Shown here in pieces: positions 40,051-48,202 of a DNA stretch of 64,000 nt. The position numbers and the translations under genes were made by a program. The notes beneath the pieces were generated by a model. It ran no database searches. It was not told where the DNA came from and saw only the letters and a program-made list of their open reading frames with translations. Each line of letters opens with the position of its first letter. Position 1 is the stretch's first letter. The stretch is from Sphingomonas sp. BGYR3 (lineage in GTDB: Bacteria; Pseudomonadota; Alphaproteobacteria; Sphingomonadales; Sphingomonadaceae). The stretch is taken from the NCBI RefSeq assembly GCF_025153455.1, contig NZ_JANZNT010000002.1, forward strand, positions 372,001 through 436,000, read 5' to 3'.

Positions 40051-40256
40051 TAAGGCAACCGTGTTTTTTGGAACGGCTCGATTTTCGCAACCTTAGCAGG
40101 ACCTGACCGGCGGCCGCGCCGGTCAAATCCACGCTCAAGATACCGCAAAATCGCCCGATCTTGCCTTACCTGCGCCCGGCAACCCGCCCCGGCGCCTCCC
40201 GATGCCCGATCGCTGCTCTGGCCGCCCCCCAAAACGACTTGCCCATTTACGCGATC

Positions 40257-40270
40257 AGAAACCGGTGTCA
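40257..40270. promoter_or_regulatory. LacI-type operator C
   Basis: AGAAACCGGTGTCA; on the minus strand TGACACCGGTTTCT. It lies 47 bases upstream of the PL1 lyase start. Confidence 0.7.
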
Positions 40271-40317
40271 TATCAATGCGCAAAGGTCCGCAGGATCGAT
40301 CGAGAGGATGGGTGGTG

Positions 40318-41694
40318 ATGAAGGGTTTCGGCATTGCATTCCTGTTGGCTGTTTCACCGCTTGCCGGTGCCATCGCGCTTGCGCCGGATCAGGAAACCGG
40401 ATCGGCCGCGCAATCCGCCTTTCCCGGCGCTCAGGGCTGGGCGGCGCAGACGCCGGGCGGGCGCGGCGGGCGCATCATCCGGGTCACCACGCTGAACGCC
40501 GACGGTCCGGGCAGCTTCAAGGAAGCGGTGGAGGCAAAGGGGCCGCGCATCGTGGTGTTCGAGGTCGGCGGCGTGATCGACATGGGCCGCACCACGCTCA
40601 CCATCCGCGAACCGTTCCTGACCATCGCCGGTCAGACCGCGCCGTCGCCCGGCATCACCTTCATCAAGGGCGGGATCGACATCCGCACCCATGACGTGAT
40701 CGTCCGCCATATCCGCATCCGCCCCGGTGCCGACGGCGCAGCCAAGCGTTCCGGCTGGGAAGTGGATGCCATGTCCACCATCGCCGCTCGCAACGTGATC
40801 GTCGATCACTGCACCATGACCTGGGCGGCGGACGAGAATCTGTCCGCCTCCGGCCCGCGCTTCACCGGCGATACGGTCGAGGAGTGGCGCCGCAACACCA
40901 GCCACAACATCACCTTCAGCTACAATCTGCTCGCCGAGGGGCTGGCCAATGCGAGCCATCCAAAGGGCGAGCACAGCAAGGGCTCGCTGATCCACGACAA
41001 CGCCACCGGCATCCTGATCTGGCGCAACATCTATGCCCATAATGTCGAACGCTCGCCGCTGCTGAAGGGCGGGGTTCATGCCGCGGTGGTCAACAATCTG
41101 ATCTACGATCCCGGCAAGCGCGCGGTGCATTACAACCTGATGGCGTTGGAATGGGCGGGCTATCCCTATCAGACGGGCGAATTGTCCGCGGTCGGCAATG
41201 TCCTTCGCGGCGGTCCCTCGACCGATGCCGGGCTGCCGTTCATGATGCTGGGCGGCGACGGCGACCTTCGCTATCACGCCCGCGACAATGTGGCGGTGGA
41301 CAAGTTCGGCAATCCGCTGCCCATGTTCGGCCGCTATGGCATCACCAGGGCGCGGCTGATCGAGGCAAAGCAGCCCCTTGTCTGGCCGACCGGCCTGCCG
41401 GTCATGCCCGCGGCCCAGCTTGAAACCCACATCCTTGCCAATGCCGGCGCCCGCCCGTGGGACCGGGATGCCGACGATATCCGCGTCCTGTTCTTCATTG
41501 CCGAGGGGCGCGGCAATATCATCGACGATGAAAAGGAAGTGGGCGGCTATCCCGTTCAAAAGCCGACCCGTGCTCCCTTTGTCGATGCAGAATGGAACCT
41601 TGATACGATGGAGCCGCGCTCCGGCCGCTATCCGGGGCAGCAGGGCCCGGTTCAGGAAACGCAAAGCGCGCGGGATCGCGCCATGCGGCAATGA
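40318..41694 (+). CDS. pectate lyase, polysaccharide lyase family 1-like
   Basis: A 458-residue exported right-handed beta-helix protein. The signal peptide covers about residues 1-20 and the mature part starts near SAFPGAQGWAAQTPGGRGG. Helix-turn segments VDHCTMTWAADEN, SKGSLIHDN and VVNNLIYDPGKRAVHYN are typical of PL1-like pectate lyases in this group. ATG 40318 follows GAGAGG; an upstream GTG at 40315 or ATG 40276 is less likely. Together with PL10 it provides two different folds for polygalacturonate cleavage. Confidence 0.88.
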   Translation: MKGFGIAFLLAVSPLAGAIALAPDQETGSAAQSAFPGAQGWAAQTPGGRGGRIIRVTTLNADGPGSFKEAVEAKGPRIVVFEVGGVIDMGRTTLTIREPFLTIAGQTAPSPGITFIKGGIDIRTHDVIVRHIRIRPGADGAAKRSGWEVDAMSTIAARNVIVDHCTMTWAADENLSASGPRFTGDTVEEWRRNTSHNITFSYNLLAEGLANASHPKGEHSKGSLIHDNATGILIWRNIYAHNVERSPLLKGGVHAAVVNNLIYDPGKRAVHYNLMALEWAGYPYQTGELSAVGNVLRGGPSTDAGLPFMMLGGDGDLRYHARDNVAVDKFGNPLPMFGRYGITRARLIEAKQPLVWPTGLPVMPAAQLETHILANAGARPWDRDADDIRVLFFIAEGRGNIIDDEKEVGGYPVQKPTRAPFVDAEWNLDTMEPRSGRYPGQQGPVQETQSARDRAMRQ

Positions 41695-41724
41695 TTGCGC
41701 GCGCCTGATTCGCCGCGCGGCGGG

Positions 41725-43269
41725 TCAGGTGCCCGGCTGGATATAGGGAAAGCGCGCGAACAACTCGCGTTCCCATCCGCGCGGATCGTTCTCGATCCGG
41801 CACGTGCGGTCAAAGATCATCGTCGCCCGCCGGTCCAGCCCATGGCGCGGCCAGCGCGGCATCCCGGCATGAGCCGGATCGCCGCGACGGGCCAGACTGG
41901 CAAAGGCGCGCATCATCGTCGCCGACAGCGCCCGCGCGGCCGCATCCGTCCCGCTCACCGATCCCGGCGCGTCCAGCGTGCCGAACACCATCGGAATGTC
42001 GTCGGTATGCGCCGCCCGCCGCATCGGCTGGACGGGGGATGGGTAATCGAACTGATAGACCCAGGCCGGCACGCCCGCCCGCGCCCGCTCCTCCGCCTCG
42101 ATCACCTGTCCGCGCCAGCTTCGGCCCGCGGTGGTCGCGGCATAGAACAGGTCGGCGGGGCTCATCCCCGGAAACCGCGCGCGATATTGCGCCACCACCC
42201 ATTCGGGATGCGCATCGATGCGCAGGTCCGGCGCGATCCGCTCGGCCAGATTGTCCCAGTTCAGCGTCAGCACCTTATCGCTGGCGGGATCGATAAAGGC
42301 CCGCGTCTCGTCCCGCGTATTGCCCAGGATCATCGGGATCCCGCGGCCCAGCGGATGCGCGTCGGGCCAGAAGGGGTGGCGGGTCAGCGACCGCATATCC
42401 AGCACCGGCCCCATATAGACCCCGCCGCCCAGGATCGGGTCCTCCGCCGACAACCCCTCGATCAGCCGCTCGACCGGCATCGTCGTCAGCGCCTCTGGCG
42501 TCGCGTTCAGCCTCTCCAGCACCGCGTGCGCCCGGCGCGTGGCATTCAGCGGGCCGGACGCCGTCACCTGCTGCCCGCTCATCGTCGCGGCGGCGTGGAA
42601 CAGGCCGCTTGCCGCCGGCATCGCCATCAGCGTGGCGATCTTTGCCCCGCCGCCGGACTGGCCGAACAGCATGACGCGCCCCGGATCGCCGCCAAAGCCC
42701 GCGATATTGTCCCGCACCCAGCGCAGGGCGAGGATCAGGTCGAGCTGCCCGCAATTGCCGCTGTCGGGAAAGCGCGGGTCGACGCGCGCCAGATAGAGAT
42801 AGCCGAGCAGGTTCAGCCGGTGGTTCACCGTGACGACGACGACATCCTCGCTCGCCGCCAGCCGCGCCCCTTCGACCAGCGGATCGGCAACCGTGCCGCC
42901 CGAATAGGCACCGCCGTGGAAATACACCATAACGGGACGCCCTGCGCCCCTGCGCGCCTCGGGGGTCCAGATGTTGAGGAACAGGCAATCCTCACGCTGC
43001 CCGTCGCCGCGCCCGCGTTGCGGACAGGTCGGGCTGATGACCGTCGCGGGCTGGATATCGCGCACCGGCGGCGGCGCGACCGGCGGCTGAAACCGCCGAC
43101 GGCTCATATCCTCGCCATATCGGATGCCCAGAAACGCCTGAACGCCGCGGTCGCGGATGCCGCGCCAGCGGCCGCCCGGTCCGGCCGCAACCGGGTCGTC
43201 TGCTGCCCATGCCGGGGTGGCCATCGTCGATGCGGCCCCGGCGATCAGCAGCGTCCGGCGATCGATCAT
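41725..43269 (-). CDS. type B carboxylesterase in the pectin locus, exported
   Basis: A 514-residue carboxylesterase with a Tat-like leader (MIDRRTLLIAGAASTMATPAWA region, up to about residue 22). It has EDCLFLNIWTP, the oxyanion-hole FHGGAYSGG and the nucleophile elbow GQSGGG (Ser followed by Gly-Gly rather than the more usual Ala-Gly). The candidate acid is in NTRDET and the His in AAHTDD. It follows kduD by 10 bases on the same strand. A role in removing acetyl or feruloyl groups from pectin fits the place, but only the family is certain. Confidence 0.87.
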   Translation of the reverse strand: MIDRRTLLIAGAASTMATPAWAADDPVAAGPGGRWRGIRDRGVQAFLGIRYGEDMSRRRFQPPVAPPPVRDIQPATVISPTCPQRGRGDGQREDCLFLNIWTPEARRGAGRPVMVYFHGGAYSGGTVADPLVEGARLAASEDVVVVTVNHRLNLLGYLYLARVDPRFPDSGNCGQLDLILALRWVRDNIAGFGGDPGRVMLFGQSGGGAKIATLMAMPAASGLFHAAATMSGQQVTASGPLNATRRAHAVLERLNATPEALTTMPVERLIEGLSAEDPILGGGVYMGPVLDMRSLTRHPFWPDAHPLGRGIPMILGNTRDETRAFIDPASDKVLTLNWDNLAERIAPDLRIDAHPEWVVAQYRARFPGMSPADLFYAATTAGRSWRGQVIEAEERARAGVPAWVYQFDYPSPVQPMRRAAHTDDIPMVFGTLDAPGSVSGTDAAARALSATMMRAFASLARRGDPAHAGMPRWPRHGLDRRATMIFDRTCRIENDPRGWERELFARFPYIQPGT

Positions 43270-43279
43270 TGGCGCTGCA

Positions 43280-44035
43280 TCACCTCGCCAGCCATCCGCC
43301 ATCGACGGCGAGGATGTGGCCCTGGACATATCGGGCGGCGGGGGAGGCGAGGAACACGGCGGCGCCGCCCAGGTCGTCTGGCTCGCCCCACCGCCCGGCG
43401 GGGATGCGTTCCAGGATCTGGCGGTTGCGGGTTTCGTCCGCCTGCAGCGCGGCGGTGTTGTTGGTGGCGATGTATCCGGGCGCGATGGCGTTGACCGTGA
43501 TGCCCTTCGATGCCCATTCGCAGGCAAGCAGCTTGGTCAGGCCGCCAATGCCGGATTTGGAGGCGGTATAGCTGGGCACGCGGATGCCGCCCTGGAACGT
43601 CAGCATCGAGGCGATGTTGATGATGCTGCCGCCGCCATTGGGGATCATGTGCCGGGCGGCGGCCTGACACAGGAAGAACACGGATTTGAGGTTGGTGTCG
43701 ACCACCGCATCCCAGTCCGCCTCGGTAAAATCGATGCTGTCGGCGCGGCGGATGATCCCGGCATTGTTGACCAGGATGTGCAGCCCGCCGAGCTTCTCCA
43801 CGGTTTCGTCCACAACCCTGCCCACAGGCTCGATGCTGGACAGGTCGGCGCTGATGATCGCGGCGCGGCGGCCAAGCGCGGTCACCTGTTCGGCCGTCTC
43901 GGTCGCGGGCGTGCGCCCGATCAGCGCAACGTCGGCTCCGGCCGCAGCCAGCGCCAGCGCAATGCCCTGGCCGATGCCGGTATTGGCGCCCGTGATCGCC
44001 GCGACGCGGCCGGTAAGGTCAAAGGGATGGGTCAT
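43280..44035 (-). CDS. kduD: 2-dehydro-3-deoxy-D-gluconate 5-dehydrogenase
   Basis: A 251-residue short-chain dehydrogenase, close in length to KduD (253). It has the cofactor loop GANTGIGQG, NNAGIIRR, the catalytic Tyr-x-x-x-Lys in SYTASKSG and the C-terminal GRWGEPDDLGGAAVFLAS. KduD reduces 2,5-diketo-3-deoxygluconate to KDG with NADH during unsaturated galacturonate breakdown. ATG 44035 gives the canonical N-terminus (FDLTGRVA). It lies between the isomerase and the carboxylesterase genes in the minus-strand operon. Confidence 0.9.
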   Translation of the reverse strand: MTHPFDLTGRVAAITGANTGIGQGIALALAAAGADVALIGRTPATETAEQVTALGRRAAIISADLSSIEPVGRVVDETVEKLGGLHILVNNAGIIRRADSIDFTEADWDAVVDTNLKSVFFLCQAAARHMIPNGGGSIINIASMLTFQGGIRVPSYTASKSGIGGLTKLLACEWASKGITVNAIAPGYIATNNTAALQADETRNRQILERIPAGRWGEPDDLGGAAVFLASPAARYVQGHILAVDGGWLAR

Positions 44036-44111
44036 GGCAGGGGCAAAGGCTCCGTATCCGGCCGGGACGCGCGCCCGCGCCCCGCCGGTCAAGGGGATCA
44101 GGATGCGGGGA

Positions 44112-44768
44112 TCAGGAAAGCGCAGGCTCTGCGGCTAGCACCTCTTTCAGGTAATCGCTGATCGCCGCATCGGTCGCGTTGGCGAAGAAATATTCCTGGA
44201 ACCGCTCGCCCGCGATGGTGGCGCGCAGCAGATCCTGATCGACATTCTTCAGCACCGTCAGCATGTCATTGCAGGTCACCGCCTTCAGATCCTTCAGGAT
44301 GCCGCGGTTCCGGCGCATGATCTCGGCCCGCTCGCGCGGATAGCCAAGGCCGCGCTCGCCATCGAACAGCTTGGCATAGACATCGCGCAGGTTCAGTTCG
44401 GCCGCCCAGCCGAACCCCTTGGAATAGGGCATCGAGATCGCGTTGCCGTCATTGATCTGACCGAACAGGAACGCATCAGTCGGATCGATCACTAGGCCGC
44501 AGAACACCCCCGGCATCGAATTGGCCGCCAGCATCGACCCCATGCCCGTGCCGCAACCGGTCACCACGAAATCCGCCGCACCGCTGTTCAGCAGGATGCC
44601 CGCCAGCAACCCGTTCATCACATAGGTCAGCGACGCCTTATCCTCCGGCGCGTACATGCCGTAATGAAACACCTCGTGCCCGAAACCGCCCGCAACCTCG
44701 CTCAGCGCCTCATGCACCACACCACTCTTCGCCGCCTGGCTGTTCTCAATGATCAATGCGATCTTCAT
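44112..44768 (-). CDS. RpiB/LacAB-family sugar isomerase, probable replacement of KduI
   Basis: A 218-residue RpiB/LacA/LacB-fold isomerase: KIALIIENSQ at the start, VVTGCGTGMGSMLAAN with the catalytic Cys/Gly loop, and INDGNAISMPYSKGFGWA. It is longer than RpiB (about 150). The next gene is kduD and no classical KduI is visible. In streptococci and relatives an RpiB-family protein (DhuI) isomerises 4-deoxy-5-hexosulose-uronate before an SDR (DhuD); the same pairing here suggests that this gene does the KduI step. ATG 44768 has AAGGGA upstream; operator D is 92 bases further upstream. Confidence 0.8.
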   Translation of the reverse strand: MKIALIIENSQAAKSGVVHEALSEVAGGFGHEVFHYGMYAPEDKASLTYVMNGLLAGILLNSGAADFVVTGCGTGMGSMLAANSMPGVFCGLVIDPTDAFLFGQINDGNAISMPYSKGFGWAAELNLRDVYAKLFDGERGLGYPRERAEIMRRNRGILKDLKAVTCNDMLTVLKNVDQDLLRATIAGERFQEYFFANATDAAISDYLKEVLAAEPALS

Positions 44769-44860
44769 GTCCGATGGTCCCTTATGTGATCCGCGCCGTT
44801 GGGTTGCCCGCGGCGCGCCGTCCATTGGCTGCTATCACCTTCCGGCCTTACCGCCCAGCT

Positions 44861-44874
44861 GGTAACCGGTGTCA
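44861..44874. promoter_or_regulatory. LacI-type operator D
   Basis: GGTAACCGGTGTCA; its complement TGACACCGGTTACC is identical to operator A over all 14 bases. It lies between the LacI gene stop and the isomerase start, so the isomerase-kduD-esterase operon has its own control. Confidence 0.72.
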
Positions 44875-44930
44875 GATTGCTGTGCAAGACCAGGGGTCGG
44901 ATCGCCCCGGAACCGGCCAATATGCCCCGG

Positions 44931-45968
44931 TCATTCCGCCGGGGCGGTCACCGACGCCCGCCGGATCAGTGTCGACACGAACAGCGAATCGCCCTTTTCT
45001 GCCGGAGCCTCGCCATCGCTGATCAGTTTCAGCGCCGCGGCCCGCGCCATGGTCGCGATCGGCCAGCGCACCGTCGTCAGCGGCGGCCACAGATAGGACG
45101 CGATGGTCGTATCGTCGAACCCGACGATGGACAGGTCGCGCGGCACCTCCAGCCCCCGTTGCCGCGCGGTGTGCAGCACGCCCGCCGCCATGGCGTCGTT
45201 GGAACAGAATACCGCAGTCGGGCGGGGGGACAGGTCAAGCAGCCGCTCGGCCGCGCGCATCCCGGATTCGAACGTGTAATCGCCCTGCGCCATGAAGGTC
45301 CGCTGCACGCCGATGCCCGCGGCTTCCATCGCGCTCAGATATCCCTCGGCCCGTTCGGATGCCGACCGGAACCCGATCGGGCCATGGACGAACCCGATCC
45401 GGCGATGCCCCGCATCGATCAGGTAATCGACCGCCCCGCGCACCGCTTCGCGGTCGTTCGATGCCACCATGTGCTGGGCATCGTCGAACGCTGCCGACCC
45501 CATCCGCACGTAGCGCGTGCCGATCCCCGCACACAGCGCGGCCAGCGAATCATGCTCCGAAATCGGCGGCAACAGCATGACGCCATAGGGGCGCTGCCGT
45601 TCCAGAAACCGGTGAATGTCATCCAGCATCGTCGGCGATCCGCGGTCGACGGGATGGACTATCAGCTCGAACTCGGTATCGCGCAGCACCTCCAGCAGCC
45701 CCTGCTGCACGTTCAGCACCATGTGCGGATTGGGGTTGTCGTGGATCAGCCCGATCAGGAAATTGCGCCGCAGGGCCAGCGCCCGTGCCTGGGGATTGGG
45801 GATATAGCCCAGCCGCGCGATCACTGCCTCCACCCGCTCGCGCGTTTCGGCGTTCAGCAGGGGGGACTGGTTGATGACGCGGCTGACCGTCTTTTTCGAC
45901 ACCCCGGCTTCGCGGGCGACATCGTTGATCGTCGATTGACTGGTTTTCTTCATTTCACTGCCGACCAT
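44931..45968 (-). CDS. LacI-family repressor of the pectin locus
   Basis: A 345-residue LacI-family regulator: N-terminal helix-turn-helix and hinge (TINDVAREAGVSKKTVSRVI, then RVEAVIARLGYIPNPQARAL) and a periplasmic-binding-protein-like effector domain. ATG 45968 has AGGCGG nearby; ATG 45953 (MKKTSQS) is equally possible. It is divergent from the hydratase/MFS operon, and the palindromic operator E lies in between. Five matching sites near pectin genes indicate that this protein is their repressor, with a KDG-like or unsaturated uronate effector as the usual inducer in such systems (inference). Confidence 0.9.
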   Translation of the reverse strand: MVGSEMKKTSQSTINDVAREAGVSKKTVSRVINQSPLLNAETRERVEAVIARLGYIPNPQARALALRRNFLIGLIHDNPNPHMVLNVQQGLLEVLRDTEFELIVHPVDRGSPTMLDDIHRFLERQRPYGVMLLPPISEHDSLAALCAGIGTRYVRMGSAAFDDAQHMVASNDREAVRGAVDYLIDAGHRRIGFVHGPIGFRSASERAEGYLSAMEAAGIGVQRTFMAQGDYTFESGMRAAERLLDLSPRPTAVFCSNDAMAAGVLHTARQRGLEVPRDLSIVGFDDTTIASYLWPPLTTVRWPIATMARAAALKLISDGEAPAEKGDSLFVSTLIRRASVTAPAE

Positions 45969-46009
45969 AACGCCGCCTGTCGCAAAGGCCAATGCGCCCT
46001 ACTTGTCAT

Positions 46010-46023
46010 TGACACCGGTGTCT
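46010..46023. promoter_or_regulatory. LacI-type operator E (best palindrome)
   Basis: TGACACCGGTGTCT with a perfect 12-bp palindrome GACACCGGTGTC (46011-46022). It lies 41 bases upstream of the LacI start and 49 bases upstream of the hydratase start, so it can serve autoregulation and the divergent operon. Confidence 0.78.
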
Positions 46024-46072
46024 GCATATACCCCTCTTGTAACGCCAGATGAAAATGAGGAGGGGGCGTCTG

Positions 46073-46849
46073 ATGCACATGGGTGAAGCCATTGCGCGCG
46101 CATTTGTCGCTGCACGCCGTGAGCGCCGCGCGCTGGCGGAATATCCCGGCGCGCTGCCGGCCAGCCTGGCCGAGGCGCACGCGATCCAGGATTTTGCCCT
46201 GTCGCTGGTCGATACCCCGGTTGCCGGGTGGAAAGTGGGTAAGATCCCGCCGCCGATGGACCAGGTGCTGGGCCGCGACCGGCTGGAAGGGCCGATCTTC
46301 GCCGGCACGGTGGTCGAGGGGGACGGGTGCGCCATGCCCGTCTTTGAACACGGGTTTGCCGCAGCAGAGGCCGAATATCTGCTGCGCATCGCCGCCGCGC
46401 CCGAACCGGGCAAGACCGATTTCACGCATGAAGAGGCCGCCGCCCTGCTGGATGCGGTGCATATCGGCATCGAAATCGCCAGCTCGCCCTTTCCGGGCAT
46501 CAATGCGCTCGGCCCGCTGGTCACCATCTCCGATTTTGGCAATAACCACGGCATGGTGATTGGCGCACCCGTACCCCATTGGCGCGATGGCGACTTTTTC
46601 GACTGGCCGGTCGAACTGCGCATCGATGGCGAAGTGGCGGGCACCGCAAGCGCGCGCACGATGCTGGACGGGCCGATCGGCGCGGCTGCATTCCTGTTCG
46701 GCACGCTCGCCCGGCGCGGGATCACTGTCCACCCGGGACAATGGATTTCGTCGGGGGCCGTTACCGGCGTCCATCCGGTCCGCCCCGGCCAGCATGTGAC
46801 GGCAGCCTTTGCCGACATGACGGTCGATTGCACGATCGTCGCGGCATGA
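46073..46849 (+). CDS. 2-keto-4-pentenoate hydratase-like protein (MhpD family)
   Basis: A 258-residue member of the MhpD/hydratase-decarboxylase branch of the fumarylacetoacetase superfamily. Seen are AGWKVGK, the metal-binding acidic pair in AEAEYLLRI and the closing region WISSGAVTGVHPV. GGAGGGGG is seven bases upstream of ATG 46073. Relatives hydrate 2-oxopent-4-enoate or act on oxalocrotonate, steps of meta-cleavage aromatic pathways. Here the gene is under the LacI operator and coupled to a hexuronate-type carrier, so its substrate is probably a 2-keto-3-deoxy sugar acid. That is inference. Confidence 0.8.
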   Translation: MHMGEAIARAFVAARRERRALAEYPGALPASLAEAHAIQDFALSLVDTPVAGWKVGKIPPPMDQVLGRDRLEGPIFAGTVVEGDGCAMPVFEHGFAAAEAEYLLRIAAAPEPGKTDFTHEEAAALLDAVHIGIEIASSPFPGINALGPLVTISDFGNNHGMVIGAPVPHWRDGDFFDWPVELRIDGEVAGTASARTMLDGPIGAAAFLFGTLARRGITVHPGQWISSGAVTGVHPVRPGQHVTAAFADMTVDCTIVAA

Positions 46850-48150
46850 CCGCCGGCGTCGCCCCTGTCGAAGCGGGCGCGCCGCCCGTCCGCCGCACCG
46901 GCCGTGTCCGCTGGTCGATCATCGCGCTGCTGTTCTGCGCCACCACGGTCAATTACATCGACCGCACCATGCTGGGCCTGCTGGCCCCGATGCTGGGCGA
47001 CGAGCTTGGCTGGAACGAAAATGACTATGGCAACATCGTCACCGCGTTTCAGGCCGCCTATGCCCTTGGCTTTCTGCTCATGGGCTGGCTGGTCGACCGG
47101 TTCGGGCCAAAAATCGGCTATGCCATCGCCATCGGCGTGTGGACCATCGGCCATGTCGCGCATGGCTTTGCCTCGTCTGTCGGTGCGTTCATGGCCGCCC
47201 GCGTCGTGCTGGGCGTGGGGGAGGCGGGGCATTTCCCCTCCGTCGTCCGCGCCAGCAGCGAATGGTTCCCGCAAAAGGAACGCGCCTATGCCATTGGCTG
47301 GGTCAATTCCGCGACGACCATCGGCGTCATCCTGACCGCGCCGACGCTCTGGCTGTTCATGACCTTCATGGGCTTCGGCTGGCGCGAGACGTTTTTCTAT
47401 ACCGGCATCTTCGGCGCGGTGCTGATGATGCTGTGGCTGTGGTGGTACAGCAATCCGCGCGACAAGGCGGGACAGGTCAGCGAGGCGGAACTCGCCTGGA
47501 TCGAACATGATCCGCCGGAACGCATCGAAAAGCTGGGCTGGGGTCAGGTCGTCCGCACGCGGGAGGCATGGGCCTTTGCCAGCGCAAAGTTCCTGACCGA
47601 TCCCGTCTGGTTCCTGATGCTGTTCTGGCTGCCGAAATATTTCAGCAGCACCTATAATGTCGACCTCAAGGTCGTGCTGCTGCCGATGATCGTGATGTAT
47701 CTCCTGTCCGATGTGGGCAGCATCGCGGGCGGCTGGCTGTCGTCGCGCCTGATCCAGTCGGGCCGCACCCCCAATGTCGCGCGAAAAACGACGATGATCC
47801 TGGCCGGCCTGTGCGTCCTGCCGCTGCTGTTCGTGTCGGGGCTGGAAAATATGTGGCTGGCGGTCGGCCTGATCGGCCTGGCACTGGCGGGGCATCAGGC
47901 GTTTTCGTCGAACCTGCTCGCCGTTCCGCCGGACATGTTTCCGAAACGCGCGGTGGGATCGGTCATCGGCCTTGGCGGCTTTGCCGGCGGGGTGGGCGGC
48001 ATGATCATGGCCAAATCCACCGGCCTTGTCCTCGATGCCACGGACGGCAATTACACGGTGATCTTTGCCTGCTGCACCGTCGTCTATTTCCTGGCGGTCG
48101 GGATGATCCACCTGCTTTCCCCGCGACTTGCGCCGGTACGGATCGGCTGA
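46846..48150 (+). CDS. exuT: MFS transporter, hexuronate (ExuT-like) type
   Basis: A 434-residue MFS carrier. The first helix has TTVNYIDRTMLGLLAPML and the loop between helices 2 and 3 is LVDRFGPKIGYAIAIG, as in ExuT and related hexuronate/galactonate carriers of the ACS family. ATG 46846 overlaps the hydratase stop (ATGA); an earlier in-frame start inside the hydratase would add unrelated residues. It should import galacturonate or unsaturated uronates released in the periplasm. The symbol is by similarity and context. Confidence 0.86.
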   Translation: MTAGVAPVEAGAPPVRRTGRVRWSIIALLFCATTVNYIDRTMLGLLAPMLGDELGWNENDYGNIVTAFQAAYALGFLLMGWLVDRFGPKIGYAIAIGVWTIGHVAHGFASSVGAFMAARVVLGVGEAGHFPSVVRASSEWFPQKERAYAIGWVNSATTIGVILTAPTLWLFMTFMGFGWRETFFYTGIFGAVLMMLWLWWYSNPRDKAGQVSEAELAWIEHDPPERIEKLGWGQVVRTREAWAFASAKFLTDPVWFLMLFWLPKYFSSTYNVDLKVVLLPMIVMYLLSDVGSIAGGWLSSRLIQSGRTPNVARKTTMILAGLCVLPLLFVSGLENMWLAVGLIGLALAGHQAFSSNLLAVPPDMFPKRAVGSVIGLGGFAGGVGGMIMAKSTGLVLDATDGNYTVIFACCTVVYFLAVGMIHLLSPRLAPVRIG

Positions 48151-48202
48151 CCGCTTCGCGTGCCCGCGCCATTCATGCTAGGGGATGGCGCGGGAGGCGC
48201 TG

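Larger units (their letters stand above)
40002..40317. other. divergent control region between TonB receptor and PL1 lyase
   Basis: This 316-base gap has no convincing gene. It contains LacI-type operators B and C, one near each flanking start, and an otherwise plain GC-rich spacer. Two copies allow either separate control of the two promoters or DNA looping. Confidence 0.6.

Noticed and set aside
36540..40373. Longer version of the TonB receptor starting at 40373
   Set aside because: The extra 124 residues are not a signal peptide and would place operators B and C inside the gene; the start at 40001 has a strong ribosome site and a signal peptide.
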